A stretch of DNA of 64,000 nucleotides from Humulus lupulus (taxonomy: Eukaryota > Streptophyta > Magnoliopsida > Rosales > Cannabaceae), in NCBI RefSeq assembly GCF_963169125.1, contig NC_084795.1, positions 94,980,911 through 95,044,910 on the forward strand. Reading direction: 5' to 3'. Every line of letters begins with the position of its first letter. The stretch's first letter is position 1. The notes beneath the pieces are model-generated. The model made no database searches. It was not told where the DNA came from and was given only the letters and a program-made list of their open reading frames with translations. Of this stretch, positions 23,388 through 33,335 are shown in pieces. A program made the position numbers and the translations under genes.

Positions 23388-25133
23388 GTGGAGGTCCACC
23401 TTAACGGAGTCCAGCTGAAGGCCTCCATGAAGGATCCCCCTCCACCTAGAGAGGTGGAGCCCCCAAGGGACCCTGAGGTTCACGAGGGTGATAAAGAGGC
23501 CTCGTCACCGGGCGTACCGCCTGTAGAGAGTCCTCCACGAGCACCACTGGGAAATGCTAACGAGTTCTCGCTCCCTAAACCACCACAAGTACCAAACTCC
23601 GGCCGGCAGGACCCGGGCCCCTCTACGCGTAGGCACGATAAGCATCCCCGGGTCCATTCCGTGAGCTCGAGTTCAAAATCTTGATTCTATGAAGAAGAAA
23701 TACGTGAGCTCCACCGTAAGAACCAAAGGTTGGAGACCACTCTCGAGAATATGCAAGAGGTGCTAAATGGCCTATTGCAGGGTAAGTCAAGCGTGACCTT
23801 GCCGAAGAGGAAGGAGAAAGGTCAGGAGGGGGTAGAGACCACCGTACCAGTAGATAATGGGAGGACCCGACACTCCACCAGTAACACCCCCCGAGTGAAG
23901 CAACGCGAGCATCCTGAACCACCAAAGCAGTCCCAGAAACTAGAGCCAAGGACCAATGCTGCCCCTCGCAACGAGGATGAGGTCACATTTAAAAGAGCAC
24001 CCTCGGATTTATGGGAGGAGCTCAATAAAAAGAGGGCGGGAAAAGGGACCACGCCCCCTATGGTACCTCGAGAGGGCAAGGGAAAGGCGGATCTCAACCC
24101 GTCAGCTTTGAGGGACTCTCTTAACCAGAGGAGGTAGGACTTGGACACGGAAATGAGGAGCCTGTGGAGCAAGATCGTCACCGCCTTCGGAGGTCAAATT
24201 TTTGAGGAGGAGTTCGACCATGAGTCACCTTTCGTCAGGGAGATCCAGGCCATCAGGCTCCCTGCCAACTTTAAAGAACCCCACATAACCCCCTACAAAG
24301 GAAGCACGAATTCAAAATATCATCTAGATACATTTAATGACCTGATGAAGCTGAGGGGAATTGGCAGCGGGGCGAGATGTCATTGCTTCGCTGTCACACT
24401 AAGAGGACCTGCATACAAATGGTTCAAGAGGCTTAGACCAGGGTCCATCCGATCTTGGCAACAAATTTATGATGAATTCCTCCAGCAGCACCACGCCGTG
24501 CGGGACCACACGATGCTAGGCACTAGCCTCGCCAATGTGAAGCAAGGAGGAAACGAGAGTCTGAAGAGCTACATCCACCGGCTCAATATGGAGGCAGCTA
24601 AGGTAGGGAGCCTGACCCGCCAATAGCTGAAAATGGCCATCACTGCTGGAGTACACCCAGGGAGCAAGTTATGGGATAACATGCTCAAGAGAGAGGTCAC
24701 AGACTTGGATGATTTCTACGAGTGGGCGCAAAAGTACATTCGTGTGGAGGATGGTCACGAGAACCTCAAAGCTGGAAAAGGCTCATCACCCCCGAAACCT
24801 TCGGCCCAGGAAAACCAAAGCGGTGCCAAGAAGAAGGGGGTTTATGAGGGAACGAAGGATGATCGACCCCGAAAGCACCAACGCTCTGATGAGCGCATAC
24901 AGAGCCCATACACCTTTTACACAGACCTCACCCACGCGAGAGAGGATATTTTCGTTACGAACGAAAACCAGGTCCCTTTCAAAAGGCCCCCGCCAATAAA
25001 AAAAGATCGGTCTAAAAGAGACCCCAGCAAGTATTGCCAATATCACAAGGATATCGGCCACACCACCACGGAGTGCAACCATTTGAAGGTGGAAATCGAA
25101 GAGTTCATCCGCAGAGGACATTTGGGCAGATAG
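23388..25133 (+). pseudogene. gag: Gag of Retand1
   Basis: One continuous frame from 23388 to 25133, broken by stops at 23682 (TGA), 24135 (TAG), 24624 (TAG) and 25131 (TAG). Order: Pro-rich N-terminus; coiled coil (LHRKNQRLETTLENMQEVLN); basic linker; gag core (24141-24626) with RLPANFKEPHITPYKGS, CFAVTLRGPAYKWFKRL and SWQQIYDEFLQQHHA; MAITAGVHPGSKLWDNM; and the CQYHKDIGHTTTECNHLK zinc-binding box (24988-25100). The absence of indels over 1.7 kb, against four stops, is striking. An upstream ATG is not obvious. Confidence 0.87.
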
Positions 25134-25903
25134 GTGCGCAAGGAGAACCAGAGGCCAGAAGAAGGAGTGTCCCCGTCGCGGGCACTGGGGCGGCCCCAGA
25201 GGTGTAGGGAGAGGTCAGGACCATCTTTGGAGGACCAGGATTCGGTGGCGATTCAAGGAAGGGGCGAGACAAGTACGCCAAGGAGGCCAGATGAAGTCTG
25301 CCACCTTGCGTTTTAAGTTTGGAGCAATGCCCCCCGAAGAGCTTCAAGGGCGAGAATGACTCGATAACTTTCATTGAAGAAGATGCGCAGGGGGTGCATT
25401 TCCCTCATAATGACCCCCTGGTGCTAACTGCCCAGCTTGCTAACATGAGGGTACATCGGGTCTTGGTGGATAACGGGAGCTCTATGGACATCTTGTATCG
25501 ACCAACGCTGGAAAAGATGGGATTGAGCCTCCATCACGTAAAGCCTTGCACTATACCTTTGTATGGGTTCACGGGAGATTCGATACAGCCCCTGGGGGCA
25601 ATCGAATTAGCCCTCACCATGGGGGAGCAACCCAGGCAAACCATCGTAATGGCTAACTTTGTCGTGGTGGATTGCGCCTCAGCCTTCAATGCGGTATTAG
25701 GGAGACCCTCTCTGAGAGAATTGAAGGCGATCACTTCTGTGTATCACCTGGCTATGAAATTCCCAACCCCCGAGGGAGTAGCATGCTTGAAAGGGGAGCA
25801 GAAGGAAGCGAGGGAATACTATAACATGTCCCTCCGCATAGCCACCAAACCATCTGTACTGATGGAAATGGTCGTGTATGAAGGAGCAACCCACACAAGT
25901 TAG
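25134..25903 (+). pseudogene. pro: Protease of Retand1
   Basis: A short linker with TIFGGPGFGGDSRKGRDKY is followed, after a frameshift near 25290-25320, by the retropepsin: ITFIEEDAQGVHFPHNDPL, VLVDNGSSMDILYRPTLEKM, VVDCASAFNAVLGRPSLREL and VYHLAMKFPTPEGVACLKGE. It ends at TAG 25901-25903, right at the scar where the rest of pol has been lost. Confidence 0.88.
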
Positions 25904-25960
25904 ACCCGCACAAGTTAGAACATCTCGAGAAGTGCTACCGGCGAGACTTTAGCACTTAGT
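25889..25960 (+). other. Deletion scar joining protease to the last codons of pol
   Basis: After the protease stop the 11-mer CACAAGTTAGA occurs twice, four bases apart, then codons for EHLEKCYRRDFST and a stop (25918-25959). EHL.KCY matches the extreme C-terminus of a Tat polyprotein (EHLRKYYQ in Retand2, 47990-48014). RT, RNase H and integrase, normally about 3.3 kb here, are absent, so one deletion seems to have removed them. Confidence 0.75.
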
Positions 25961-26225
25961 GCAAAAAGAACCTATGTTTAGTTTGTTCCTTATTGTTTTA
26001 GCTTAAGTAAGTAAGAATCAAAGAGGCTACCTAGGTAACCTCCTAGTTAGATGTAACCCTTTTATTTACAAGGTTGGTTGTAAACCGCATGCTATGAATG
26101 AAACTATTTGCAACTTCATGTGTTACTTTTCTTCGCTATGCGGGCATCAACCAAAGTGCCTGCCGAAATAAATTTCACCAAACACTTGGGGGGCAGGACA
26201 GGAGGCAAAAACATGCAGCTAGCAA
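25960..26225. other. 3' untranslated stretch of Retand1
   Basis: No gene recognised. T-rich, then a sequence rising into the tandem array. It corresponds to the region just after pol in Retand2 (48015 onwards). Confidence 0.5.
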
Positions 26226-26645
26226 GGGGAACCTAAAAAGGGCTCCTAAAAAGGACCCTCTAACGGAGGATCCTAAAAAGGACCCCTTGCCCTCCTAAAA
26301 GGAGGCTCCTAAAAAGGACCCTCTACCAAGAGGATCCTAAAAAAGGACCCTTTAACAGGGGATCTTAAAAAGGGCCCTCTATTAGGAAGACCCTAAAAAT
26401 GACCCCCTACTAGGAGGATCCTAAAAAGGGCCCTCCATCAGGAGGAAGAGGCCCGTGAAGATAAAGCAAGCAACAAGCAGGAGAATCCAAAGAAGGACCC
26501 CTTGCATCAGGATCCTAAAAAGGACCCTATGCACCAGGAGGATCCTAAAAAGGGCCCTCCATCAGGAGGACCCAAAAGAGACCATGACCCTAAAAAGGAC
26601 CCTTTAATGGGAGGTCCTAGAAGGACCCCCTATATCGGGGCCTTA
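26226..26645. repeat. GGATCCTAAAAAGGACCC tandem array
   Basis: About a dozen irregular units of 20-35 bp around GGATCCTAAAAAGGACCCTC, each with a GGATCC or GGACCC half-palindrome and an A-run. Degenerate units continue to about 27050 (GGGTCCTAAAAGAGACCC). It lies between the pol remnant and the antisense gene, the region known to be hypervariable and repeat-forming in Tat-lineage elements. Confidence 0.85.
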
Positions 26646-26752
26646 GGCGAAGTCCTTATATATTGAAAACAGGGAGAGGACCTTGCAAGGCATCCCTTGG
26701 GTTCACAAGGATTAGCTACCCTTGTGAACATCAAGGAGGCCAAATGGTCTTA

Positions 26753-26755
<3 letters not shown>

Positions 26756-26783
<28 letters not shown>
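26756..26783. repeat. (AT)n microsatellite
   Basis: A run of about 13 AT repeats. Confidence 0.9.
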
Positions 26784-27268
26784 GTAACAACAATAATAAG
26801 TCTAGAGCGGCCACCAAGCCGTCTAGCCAAAAAGGGTCCTAAAAGAGACCCTTGCAAAAATAGTACTATGAATAACGACGAGAAGGACGCTTCTCGCAAA
26901 AAAGTAATAAGCGTGCGCAAGAATATATAAAAGGATAGCTAGGACCCAAGGGGTCAAAATATCCTTATAAAAGTAATCAAGAGGCCCCAAAAGAGGTCCC
27001 AGTGAACCCTTTCACATGGGCTCTAAAGGACCTCTAGCCTAGTAAATAAAAGAGGGGAACCAACCAAACCCCATCATACAGGCTCAAAAGGACCTCAAAT
27101 GCAGAAGAATAAGAGATAAATAGCAACACATGTATATATACATTGAAAAAGAAAGTTTTGAAGACAGTACAAGAGTTACAAAAGAAAAATAGTAAGAACG
27201 ATAATATTACAACGACCCAAGCGAGCATACATCTACTACGGGCTGCCAGAGGCAATGAAATAGCAACC

Positions 27269-27766
27269 TCAGGGCCTCCTGCCCCTGGCGCTCCACCCAG
27301 CCACCCGGGTCACGACATACTCGCCAAAGGAGGAGAAGTCAAAATTGGGGTCCTGCGTCCATACGCCATAGAGGGTGCGCTCTATAGACCTATGCTCGGT
27401 AGTCGCCCTCTCCGCTTCTAAAGAGGCAACCCTCTCCTGCGACGCAGCAACCTCAACTCTAGTAGCTTCAAGATCGATCTCTAGGGAGGAGACCCTTGCC
27501 TGAGCAGCAGCTGCGGTAGCCTGGGCACCTTGGAGCTCGCTCTCTAGCTTGGTAACCTTGTCCTGCAGCTCCGAGGCCTTGGCAACCACTTTCTTCCTCT
27601 TTATTAACGAGTTGGAAAATTTGGTCCGAACCCTTGACAACTTGTCCTTGGTTTCATTAAGATCTCTCTCAAGCTCCTGAACCCGTGCTGCGAGACGGTC
27701 CCTCTCGGTGCACGGCGCAGAGAGATTGCCAGCCGAGTCAGCAAACCGCAGAGCCACAGTATAGGC
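27269..27766 (-). pseudogene. Exon d of the antisense gene: coiled coil
   Basis: Reads AYTVALRFADSAGNL, then about 110 residues of heptad-rich sequence (LAARVQELERDLNETKDKL, VTKLESELQGAQATAAAA, RVASLEAERATTEHRSIERT), and ends with LYGVWTQDPNFDFSSFGEY. Retand2 has an equivalent coil ending YEFWKHNQKADFSYLSEHL (48845-49138): the same W..N/P..DFS.. tail. This supports homology despite little overall identity. Confidence 0.8.
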
Positions 27767-28677
27767 CTACATAAGAAAGTTAACAACAACAACAATAAGT
27801 GACAAAAGCAAAATATATATGCATAAGCACCTATACATAATAGGGCCAACGCGAGGTGCAGGAACTCACCCAAGTCATGGTACGCCTTAGGTTTTCCCCA
27901 AGGTCCGGCTGAGCAACATTCCCAAGGCCATTCCAGTCAGATATAGGGAGGCTCGAGGCAAGTTGGATGTATTGCTACTCGTAAGGCGTCGCCATCCGAG
28001 TCACCCAGGGCTCCCCATCTGCACCAGGGGCACCTGGCTGGATGAGGACGGACGACCCGCTCGCCGAAACGGGAGGGGGCATGGTGAAAGTGGAAAACTG
28101 AGGCTCTGGTAGATTAGAGGGAGGCTCCGGAAGGTCGGCGAAATAAGTCCCCGATGGTCCAGGGTCGAGAGGAGCCTGAGTGTAGGCGTCGTAGCCCTCA
28201 GGGTCAGGGCAAACATAACACCCCAGAATGGCCTGCTGGTCTTGAGAATGAGGGGCTATGTCTGGATCATGGGAGTCACATGGAGGGCATCCCCCAGGAG
28301 ATGGAGGCAGCTGGTGAGATCCCCCGCGGTCAAGGGGGGCTTCCTCCGACTCCTCCTCATCCTCATAGTCATCTGGGCAAGGCTCGGCCAAGGCCCCCTT
28401 CATCTTCGAGGACCCAGAGATGGTCCACAGCAACTTGGGGTCCGAGACAGGGGACAATTTGTGGCGGTTCAGATTCTTCACGGTGAATAGGCACATCGCC
28501 TTTTCCATAGCGGGGTCAGCGCTGAGGAACGTTCTCATGTCTCTCGCTTCCGACCCGACAACTGTGGGAGCGGCGAATTGCTCTGCACAATACACGCCTT
28601 GGTGGATATGAATGTAAGTCATGAAACAATAAGTTGTAAGAAAGTAAAAGAGAGAAAGTGATGCTCAGGGTACTTAC

Positions 28678-29232
28678 TGAGAGTGGCCCAGAAGTCCTCG
28701 CGGACCGAGAGGGGGCCTTCCACGAAGAAAAAGTCCTACTTCCAGGACCTCGGGTTGGACACCGAGCCCTCTATCAAAGAGGCCTCGTTGTTGGCTTTTT
28801 TAAAATAGTAAAAGCCATTGGACTTGGGAAGGGGCATGAGGTTGTAGAGGAAATGCACCTCTGTCACCGTAGGAGCGTGTTTAAACAGCTTCGTAAATAC
28901 AATGAAAAGGCAGCTTAAAGTCAGCTAGCCATTGGGAGCTAGCTGAAGCGGGGCAAGGTCAAAGTAGTTGAGGACCGCGACAAAGAACGGGTGTAACGGG
29001 ATGGTACCACCCGCTTTCAGGATGTGCTCGCTGAGGGCCACGTAGCCGGGCCTAGGACTGTCAGCCCGGCATGTCTCTTGAGGAGCATATAATGCGTACT
29101 CCGGAGGGACGCGATAGTTATCCACGATGTCCCTCAGTTTTTTTTCGGACACACGCGACCCCAGTTCGGTTGCAAGTAACGGAGCATCATCTGGTTCATT
29201 GGAAGCCACCTGTCGTCGTGCCCTCGGCATAT
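28678..29232 (-). pseudogene. Exon b of the antisense gene: gypsy-type transposon domain
   Basis: Begins two bases before ATG (MPRARRQVASNEPDDAPLL) and holds the conserved part of the protein: LRDIVDNYRVPPEYALYAP, HILKAGGTIPLHPFFVAVL, LPKSNGFYYFKKANNEASL and FVEGPLSVREDFWATL. The same order of motifs recurs in Retand2 (50547-51374). Two TAG codons interrupt it, one after APNG and one at SWK/DFFF. Confidence 0.8.
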
Positions 29233-30182
29233 CTGCAAAATCAAAGGAAAAATGTGAGGAAGAGACAAAACACTTGACCCTCCATTTTTTCTTCCTAGCA
29301 AGAGTCTTTCATCGAGGGAGCGACTGTGGAAGTGTTGAGCTAGGAAAAACCGAGACTAGGGGCTGTGGAGAAGCGGAGGCAGCCCCATAGCAGTCATCGA
29401 GCGAGGATGGGCTGGAGGGCTTAGGCGGAAGGTGTCCCTCCATAAGCTCCAACTCCCTCTGCAACTCTAAGAGGGTCACCCTAAGGCTCTCTACATGGTC
29501 ACTAAGGTCTGGGGGAAAAGGTGCTTCGTCTCCTCTCGACACCGAGTCAATTTCGCTCTCCACCACCCAAATTTTATGCCTAAGTTCAGCCATGTACTCA
29601 ATATGGCGGATACGAGCCTGCCTTAAGGAGTCATAGTCCTGGTGAGGGTTTTCCTCAGGGGACTCTGAGTCTGAGGATAGGTCAATAAACTTAACCCACG
29701 GAGGTATGTTGGACGGGCCGTCACTGGCCATGAGACCTCGTTCCAAAAGCGAAAAGGGGTTCACGTATAAATGAGGGGATGGCTACAAAACACAAAGGAA
29801 TAGGCTTAATATCTCTAGATGTAAACGTCCTAAATGGCCCACTACAGGATATAAAATAGAGGGGCATGCATATGGTCAAACTCACTACAAACTCAGGCCA
29901 AGGTACCCTATCCCGAGCAATGCTAATTTGGACCCAATGAACGTGAGGGAAAAAGAAAATATACCTCAAGCAGATAAGATGGAGCGTTGTCGAGGTCGAA
30001 AGGAGGTCGAGGGCCAAAAGCACCAAATGGCCGAATTTACGTGTCTGCAAAAATAGACCAAAAGGATGTGTTAGCCTCCAACAAGACACCCCAAGAAATT
30101 AGCTCATATGTAAAAAAAAAAAACAAAAAAAAAATGAAATAAAAATAAATAAATAAAGAAAACTATGGAAAAAGTGAAGTTG

Positions 30183-30246
30183 TGGGGGATTGAACCCCTT
30201 ACCTCTTGAAATGAGTAAGGGTCTAGATACCACTAAGCTAAGGAAG
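30183..30246 (-). other. tRNA-like segment (A box and B box) in antisense 5' region
   Basis: The minus strand contains TAGCTTAGTGG (30230-30240), fitting the RNA polymerase III A box, and GGTTCAATCC (30187-30196), fitting the B box. Between them is a near-perfect hairpin (30197-30220) with a 7-base loop ATTTCAA, placed like an anticodon arm. The acceptor stem cannot be formed from the flanks, so it is tRNA-derived or a tRNA mimic, not a functional tRNA. Confidence 0.55.
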
Positions 30247-30280
30247 TAAGGTGTAAATAATGAGCCTTGCATGAGGGCCT

Positions 30281-30287
30281 ATTTATA
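30281..30287 (-). promoter_or_regulatory. TATA box of the Retand1 antisense gene
   Basis: The minus strand reads TTCTTATAAATAGGCCC, 60 bp inside the 3' LTR and oriented towards the antisense exons. Retand2 has CTATAAATAATACCCC at the matching place (52026-52032). Confidence 0.6.
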
Positions 30288-30336
30288 AGAATCAAGGAGA
30301 ATAGTCTACAAGAGCACCTAAAGGTCCTCTCCTAGA

Positions 30337-30348
30337 CTGGGGGGCAAG
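30337..30348 (+). other. Polypurine tract of Retand1
   Basis: CTGGGGGGCAAG directly before the TGTGGATG start of the 3' LTR. Confidence 0.75.
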
Positions 30349-31669
30349 TGTGGATGCTCGATATCCCATGCTTGTAAAAGGCCCAAAGAACGTACTTAGG
30401 CCCCCATACGCCTACACTTTCGGTAAGTCCTCGGGTCATCACCCTCTCGCGAGGCCACCATGCATGCCCAAGGGGCGTGCCACGTGAGGCCCTCATGCGT
30501 GCCCAAGGGGCACGCCACGCGAGGCCACCATGCGTGCCCTTGTACGAGATGCCTGCTTTAGACGCGAGACGAAGGCTGGTGGCACGAGGCCATGCCTCGC
30601 GAGGCGCTGGTACAAGACGCCTGCAAGTGGCTCGAAACGAAGGCTGGTGGCACGAGGCGCTGCCTCGCGATGCGCTGCCTCGCGATGCGCTTACATGAGG
30701 CCATGCCTCGCAAGGCGCTGGTACAAGACACCTGCAGGTGGCGTAAGACGAAGGCTGGTGGCACGAGGCGCTGCCTCGCGAGGCACTTACATGAGGCCAT
30801 GCCTCGCGAGGCGCTGGCACGGGACGCCTGCATGTGGCGCGAGATGGAAGCTGATGGCGATAGGGTGTGCCTCGCGAGGCGCTGGCATGAGACACCTACT
30901 TGTGCCTCGCGAGGCCTCGGTGCGCAGTGGGCCATAGTCACCGAACGGAGCATCCCATAGCCTTATGGCCTCGCGTGGGGGGCCTCTCCTAGCCCCGATG
31001 GCCTCGCGTGGGAGCACCTCATGACATCTCCATGAGGGGCGGCCTCGTATAGCCCCGCCATGGTTAAGCCACGAGGGGCCTCGCGTGGTAACATCTCGCG
31101 GCCTCCATCTCGAGATGATATCTCCCATGGAGACCTATGTAAACCCCATAGTTCAGGAGTGAAAGCCCAAGTATGATTCCGAAGGGTCATGATGGTACAA
31201 CCTCGTACGGGGTACGGCTTGTAAGGCCCTGTATGTCCGACTGTGGCACTCATGCTAGTCAGGTAGTGGGAGCACTAAGAAAAAGGACATGGCCTGCATA
31301 CTCCTTTGACAGTGGTACGGACAAGTAGTGGAGACATCCTCCTGGCACCTGTCCATGTACTGGTTGCAACACCACTACCTCTGAAACCACTCTCCTGACA
31401 GTGTACTTATGTACTACCTGGTCCCCTGGACCACAGTGTATCTAAGGCCATTAGAGCCCACTATATAATGAACCCCTATTCCCCATGGAAGGGGGATGTT
31501 GGAAAATTTACTGTAGCAATTGCACCATAGTGAATGAAAAACTAATTTCACCATTGTTCTTCTGCAATTGTTCTTAGAGTTGATACTTGAATTTCTAAGG
31601 CTTTGATATTGATAATCTTTATCTTGCAATCCTTTCCAACTTAACTTAGTTGACGAGTTCTCACCGTCA
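30349..31669 (+). repeat. 3' LTR of Retand1
   Basis: 1321 bp, same ends as the left LTR and nearly the same sequence. The ~154 bp difference comes from an expanded central minisatellite (about 30480-30920). The last few hundred bases differ from the left LTR at only a handful of positions. Confidence 0.9.
30480..30920. repeat. Expanded GC-rich minisatellite in Retand1 3' LTR
   Basis: The same units as at 22230-22530, with additional copies containing GCCTCGCGATGCGCT and GCCATGCCTCGCGAGGCGCT. Full of CpG and of CCTCGCGAGG palindromes. Long open frames on both strands here (for example 30332-30895) are compositional. Confidence 0.75.
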
Positions 31670-32119
31670 AGAGCAATATCTGACAATTTCTCATAAAATT
31701 CAGTGAGGGTTTCATTTTCATTCATTTTCAAATTTTGTTGTGAGCATAACAAGCCTAGAACGCTTGACATCATCAATTCCTTCAAATTGAGTTTGAAGAA
31801 TTTGCCAAGCATCTTTGGCCGAAACACATGAAGAAATCAATTTAATGTAACCTTCACCAACACCATTAAAAATAGCATGTAATCCTTTATTGTTGTAACT
31901 GGACAGTTTATCATTAGGATCAGTCCATTCAAGATCAGATTTTACCTTAGTTATATCATCGCTTTCTGCTGGAGGAATCCAACCACTTAAAACAACTCTC
32001 CAAGCCTTTTCATCTTGAGATTTGATGAAGGCTCTCATTCTAACTTTCCAATATGGATAGTTCGAATTGTTGAGTAATGGGGGGCGAGTTATGGAACCTC
32101 CTTCTGTGAAAAAAGACAT
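31670..32119 (-). pseudogene. gag: Ty1/copia gag, N-terminal third
   Basis: ATG at 32119: MSFFTEGGSITRPPLLNNSN, then YPYWKVRMRAFIKSQDEKAW, LSSYNNKGLHAIFNGVG, SCVSAKDAWQILQTQFEG and RSRLVMLTTKFEN, the copia gag N-terminus with its usual start. A frameshift near 31735 leads to NENETLTEFYEKLSDIA, which stops at the Retand1 LTR. The protein resumes with SNEYFALGEKL at 22111 on the far side. The natural order DIA-(S)NEYFALGEK confirms the two pieces are one gene. Confidence 0.9.
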
Positions 32120-32170
32120 TGCAAGAACAAGAACAGCAAACGGAATAAACCAAGATCACACTCAGAAATG

Positions 32171-32190
32171 AGTGACCCACTCTGATACCA
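32171..32190 (-). other. Initiator tRNA-Met primer site of the copia element
   Basis: The minus strand reads TGGTATCAGAGTGGGTCACT, two bases after the LTR end: a canonical copia primer site. Confidence 0.88.
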
Positions 32191-32192
32191 AT

Positions 32193-33335
32193 TGAAATTC
32201 CATTTTTAGTAATTACCAAATTAATTAAACCATGTGAATTAATTAAAGTGCGGAATGGTAATTAACTATTTACACAGATTACAGTTCTGTCGGGACAGAA
32301 ACCAAACTTGTCACAACAGAAACTGAACACATTAAAAAGACAAGTGCAAAACAATAAAGAACATAGCGAATTTTTACAAGGTTCAGAAACCCTTTCGGAT
32401 AACCTACTCCTTGGGGCCACGCCCAGAGAATAAACCAATTAATAAAGAATCACAAGTACAAAAACAATGACTTAAACAAAACAAGACTCCTTCTTGAGAT
32501 TTTCCGCAACTTTGTTGTACTTCTCTTCACTAATCTGATTTTGATTGAAACGCTCAACCACTTGAACTCCCTTCAATGGCCAGCGAGTGCTTGCATCCTC
32601 CCGACGCAAGGCTTGTAAAAATCTTCTCCCGAAGACTATAAACATTGTGTTCAAATTACAATGTGTATTCACTCATGAACATGGTATAAACTCACCACTA
32701 AAAACTAAACACACATATTTCTACAAGATCACGTGCATACTTATGATCTTGAATACAAAGAAGAACTTTCACAAATATTACAATAAAGCTCACGAATAAT
32801 GCACCAAAGAGTTCACTTTTCTCACTGCCTTTAGAGCCCTTTTTATAGAGTCCTTTTTCGTGCTCACAAAGGCTGAGAAAGAATTCTTCTAATAAAGGCA
32901 AGAATCATAAAAGTTATTCTTGATTGTCGAAGAGTTGCCTTATTTAGAAGATGCTGATCCGACAGATGCAATATCGGTGGGGACAGCTCAGACCTGTGTC
33001 GGATAAAAAACAAGCTCAAAAAGGAAACAACAATTAATGACATTAAGAACCAGTTTCCTGATTGCAATCCTTGAGCTGCACGGAAATATATAAGCAAATA
33101 ATCCAAAAACAACTTTGGGTAAGTACCGAATATTTGCAATATACTTTTTCCCTTTATAAAGAAAATGAGACAATATAGGCTAAATAAGGAAGCACATTAT
33201 TGTCCAAAATTCACACAAAGGGAAAGTGGATTTCCGAAAATTGTAATAAAGGAAACCAAACAATTCCGAAAATTATAATAAAGGGAAACAAACAATTCCG
33301 AAAATTATAATAAAGGGAAACAACTAATTCAACCA
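32193..33335 (-). repeat. 5' LTR of the copia element
   Basis: The inner end (minus ...GGAATTTCA at 32193) is fixed by the primer site. The outer end (minus TGGTTGAATTAGTTG at 33335) is estimated from where integrase sequence of Tekay C begins. It contains a short triplicated motif, AATTCCGAAAATTATAATAA (about 33230-33320). The matching 3' LTR is missing. Confidence 0.7.

Larger units (their letters stand above)
27269..30290 (-). pseudogene. Antisense multi-exon gene of Retand1 (gypsy-type transposon-like protein)
   Basis: Minus-strand gene with a TATA box at 30281-30287. Exons I can read: a, ATG at 29731 (MASDGPSNIPPWVKFIDLSS) into an acidic, coiled region to about 29309; b, 29232-28678; c, 28582-27870; d, 27766-27269. 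Exon b has acceptor TTTTGCAG and donor GTAAGTA; c has acceptor TTGTGCAG and donor GTGAGTT; d has acceptor TATGTAG. Joining b-c-d keeps one frame. Exon b resembles the plant 'putative gypsy-type transposon' domain (GTIPLHPFFVAVLNYFDLAP, VTEVHFLYNLM, GFYYFKKAN). Exon c is acidic and Pro-rich. Exon d is a long coiled coil (RLAARVQELERDLNETKDKL). In-frame TAGs in exons b (two) and c (one) make this copy a pseudogene. Role unknown. Confidence 0.8.
22112..31669 (+). mobile_element. Tat/Retand-type element 'Retand1', pol-deleted, with antisense gene
   Basis: 9558 bp. Both LTRs are present (22112-23278 and 30349-31669), with a primer site at 23285 and a polypurine tract at 30337-30348. Gag and protease are on the plus strand. 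RT, RNase H and integrase are missing. Next come GGATCC-type tandem repeats, then a multi-exon gene on the minus strand with its own TATA box. It sits inside a copia gag gene whose halves continue on either side in the same orientation. I could not find a clean 5-bp target duplication (GAAAT on the left, AGAGC on the right). The LTRs are similar enough to suggest a fairly recent insertion. Confidence 0.92.

Noticed and set aside
23623..24181. Minus-strand frames of 108-119 codons opposite Retand1 gag
   Set aside because: Opposite strand of a recognisable gag coiled coil and basic linker; no independent features.
26226..26645. Regularly spaced repeats resembling a CRISPR array
   Set aside because: Unit length and spacing are irregular, the sequence is inside a plant retrotransposon, and no cas genes exist. 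It is a tandem repeat of the Tat 3' region.
29764..29764. ATG at 29764 as start of the antisense gene exon a
   Set aside because: The ATG at 29731 (MASDGPSN) is followed by the acidic conserved-looking part and seems the better start; the 11 residues before it are not distinctive.
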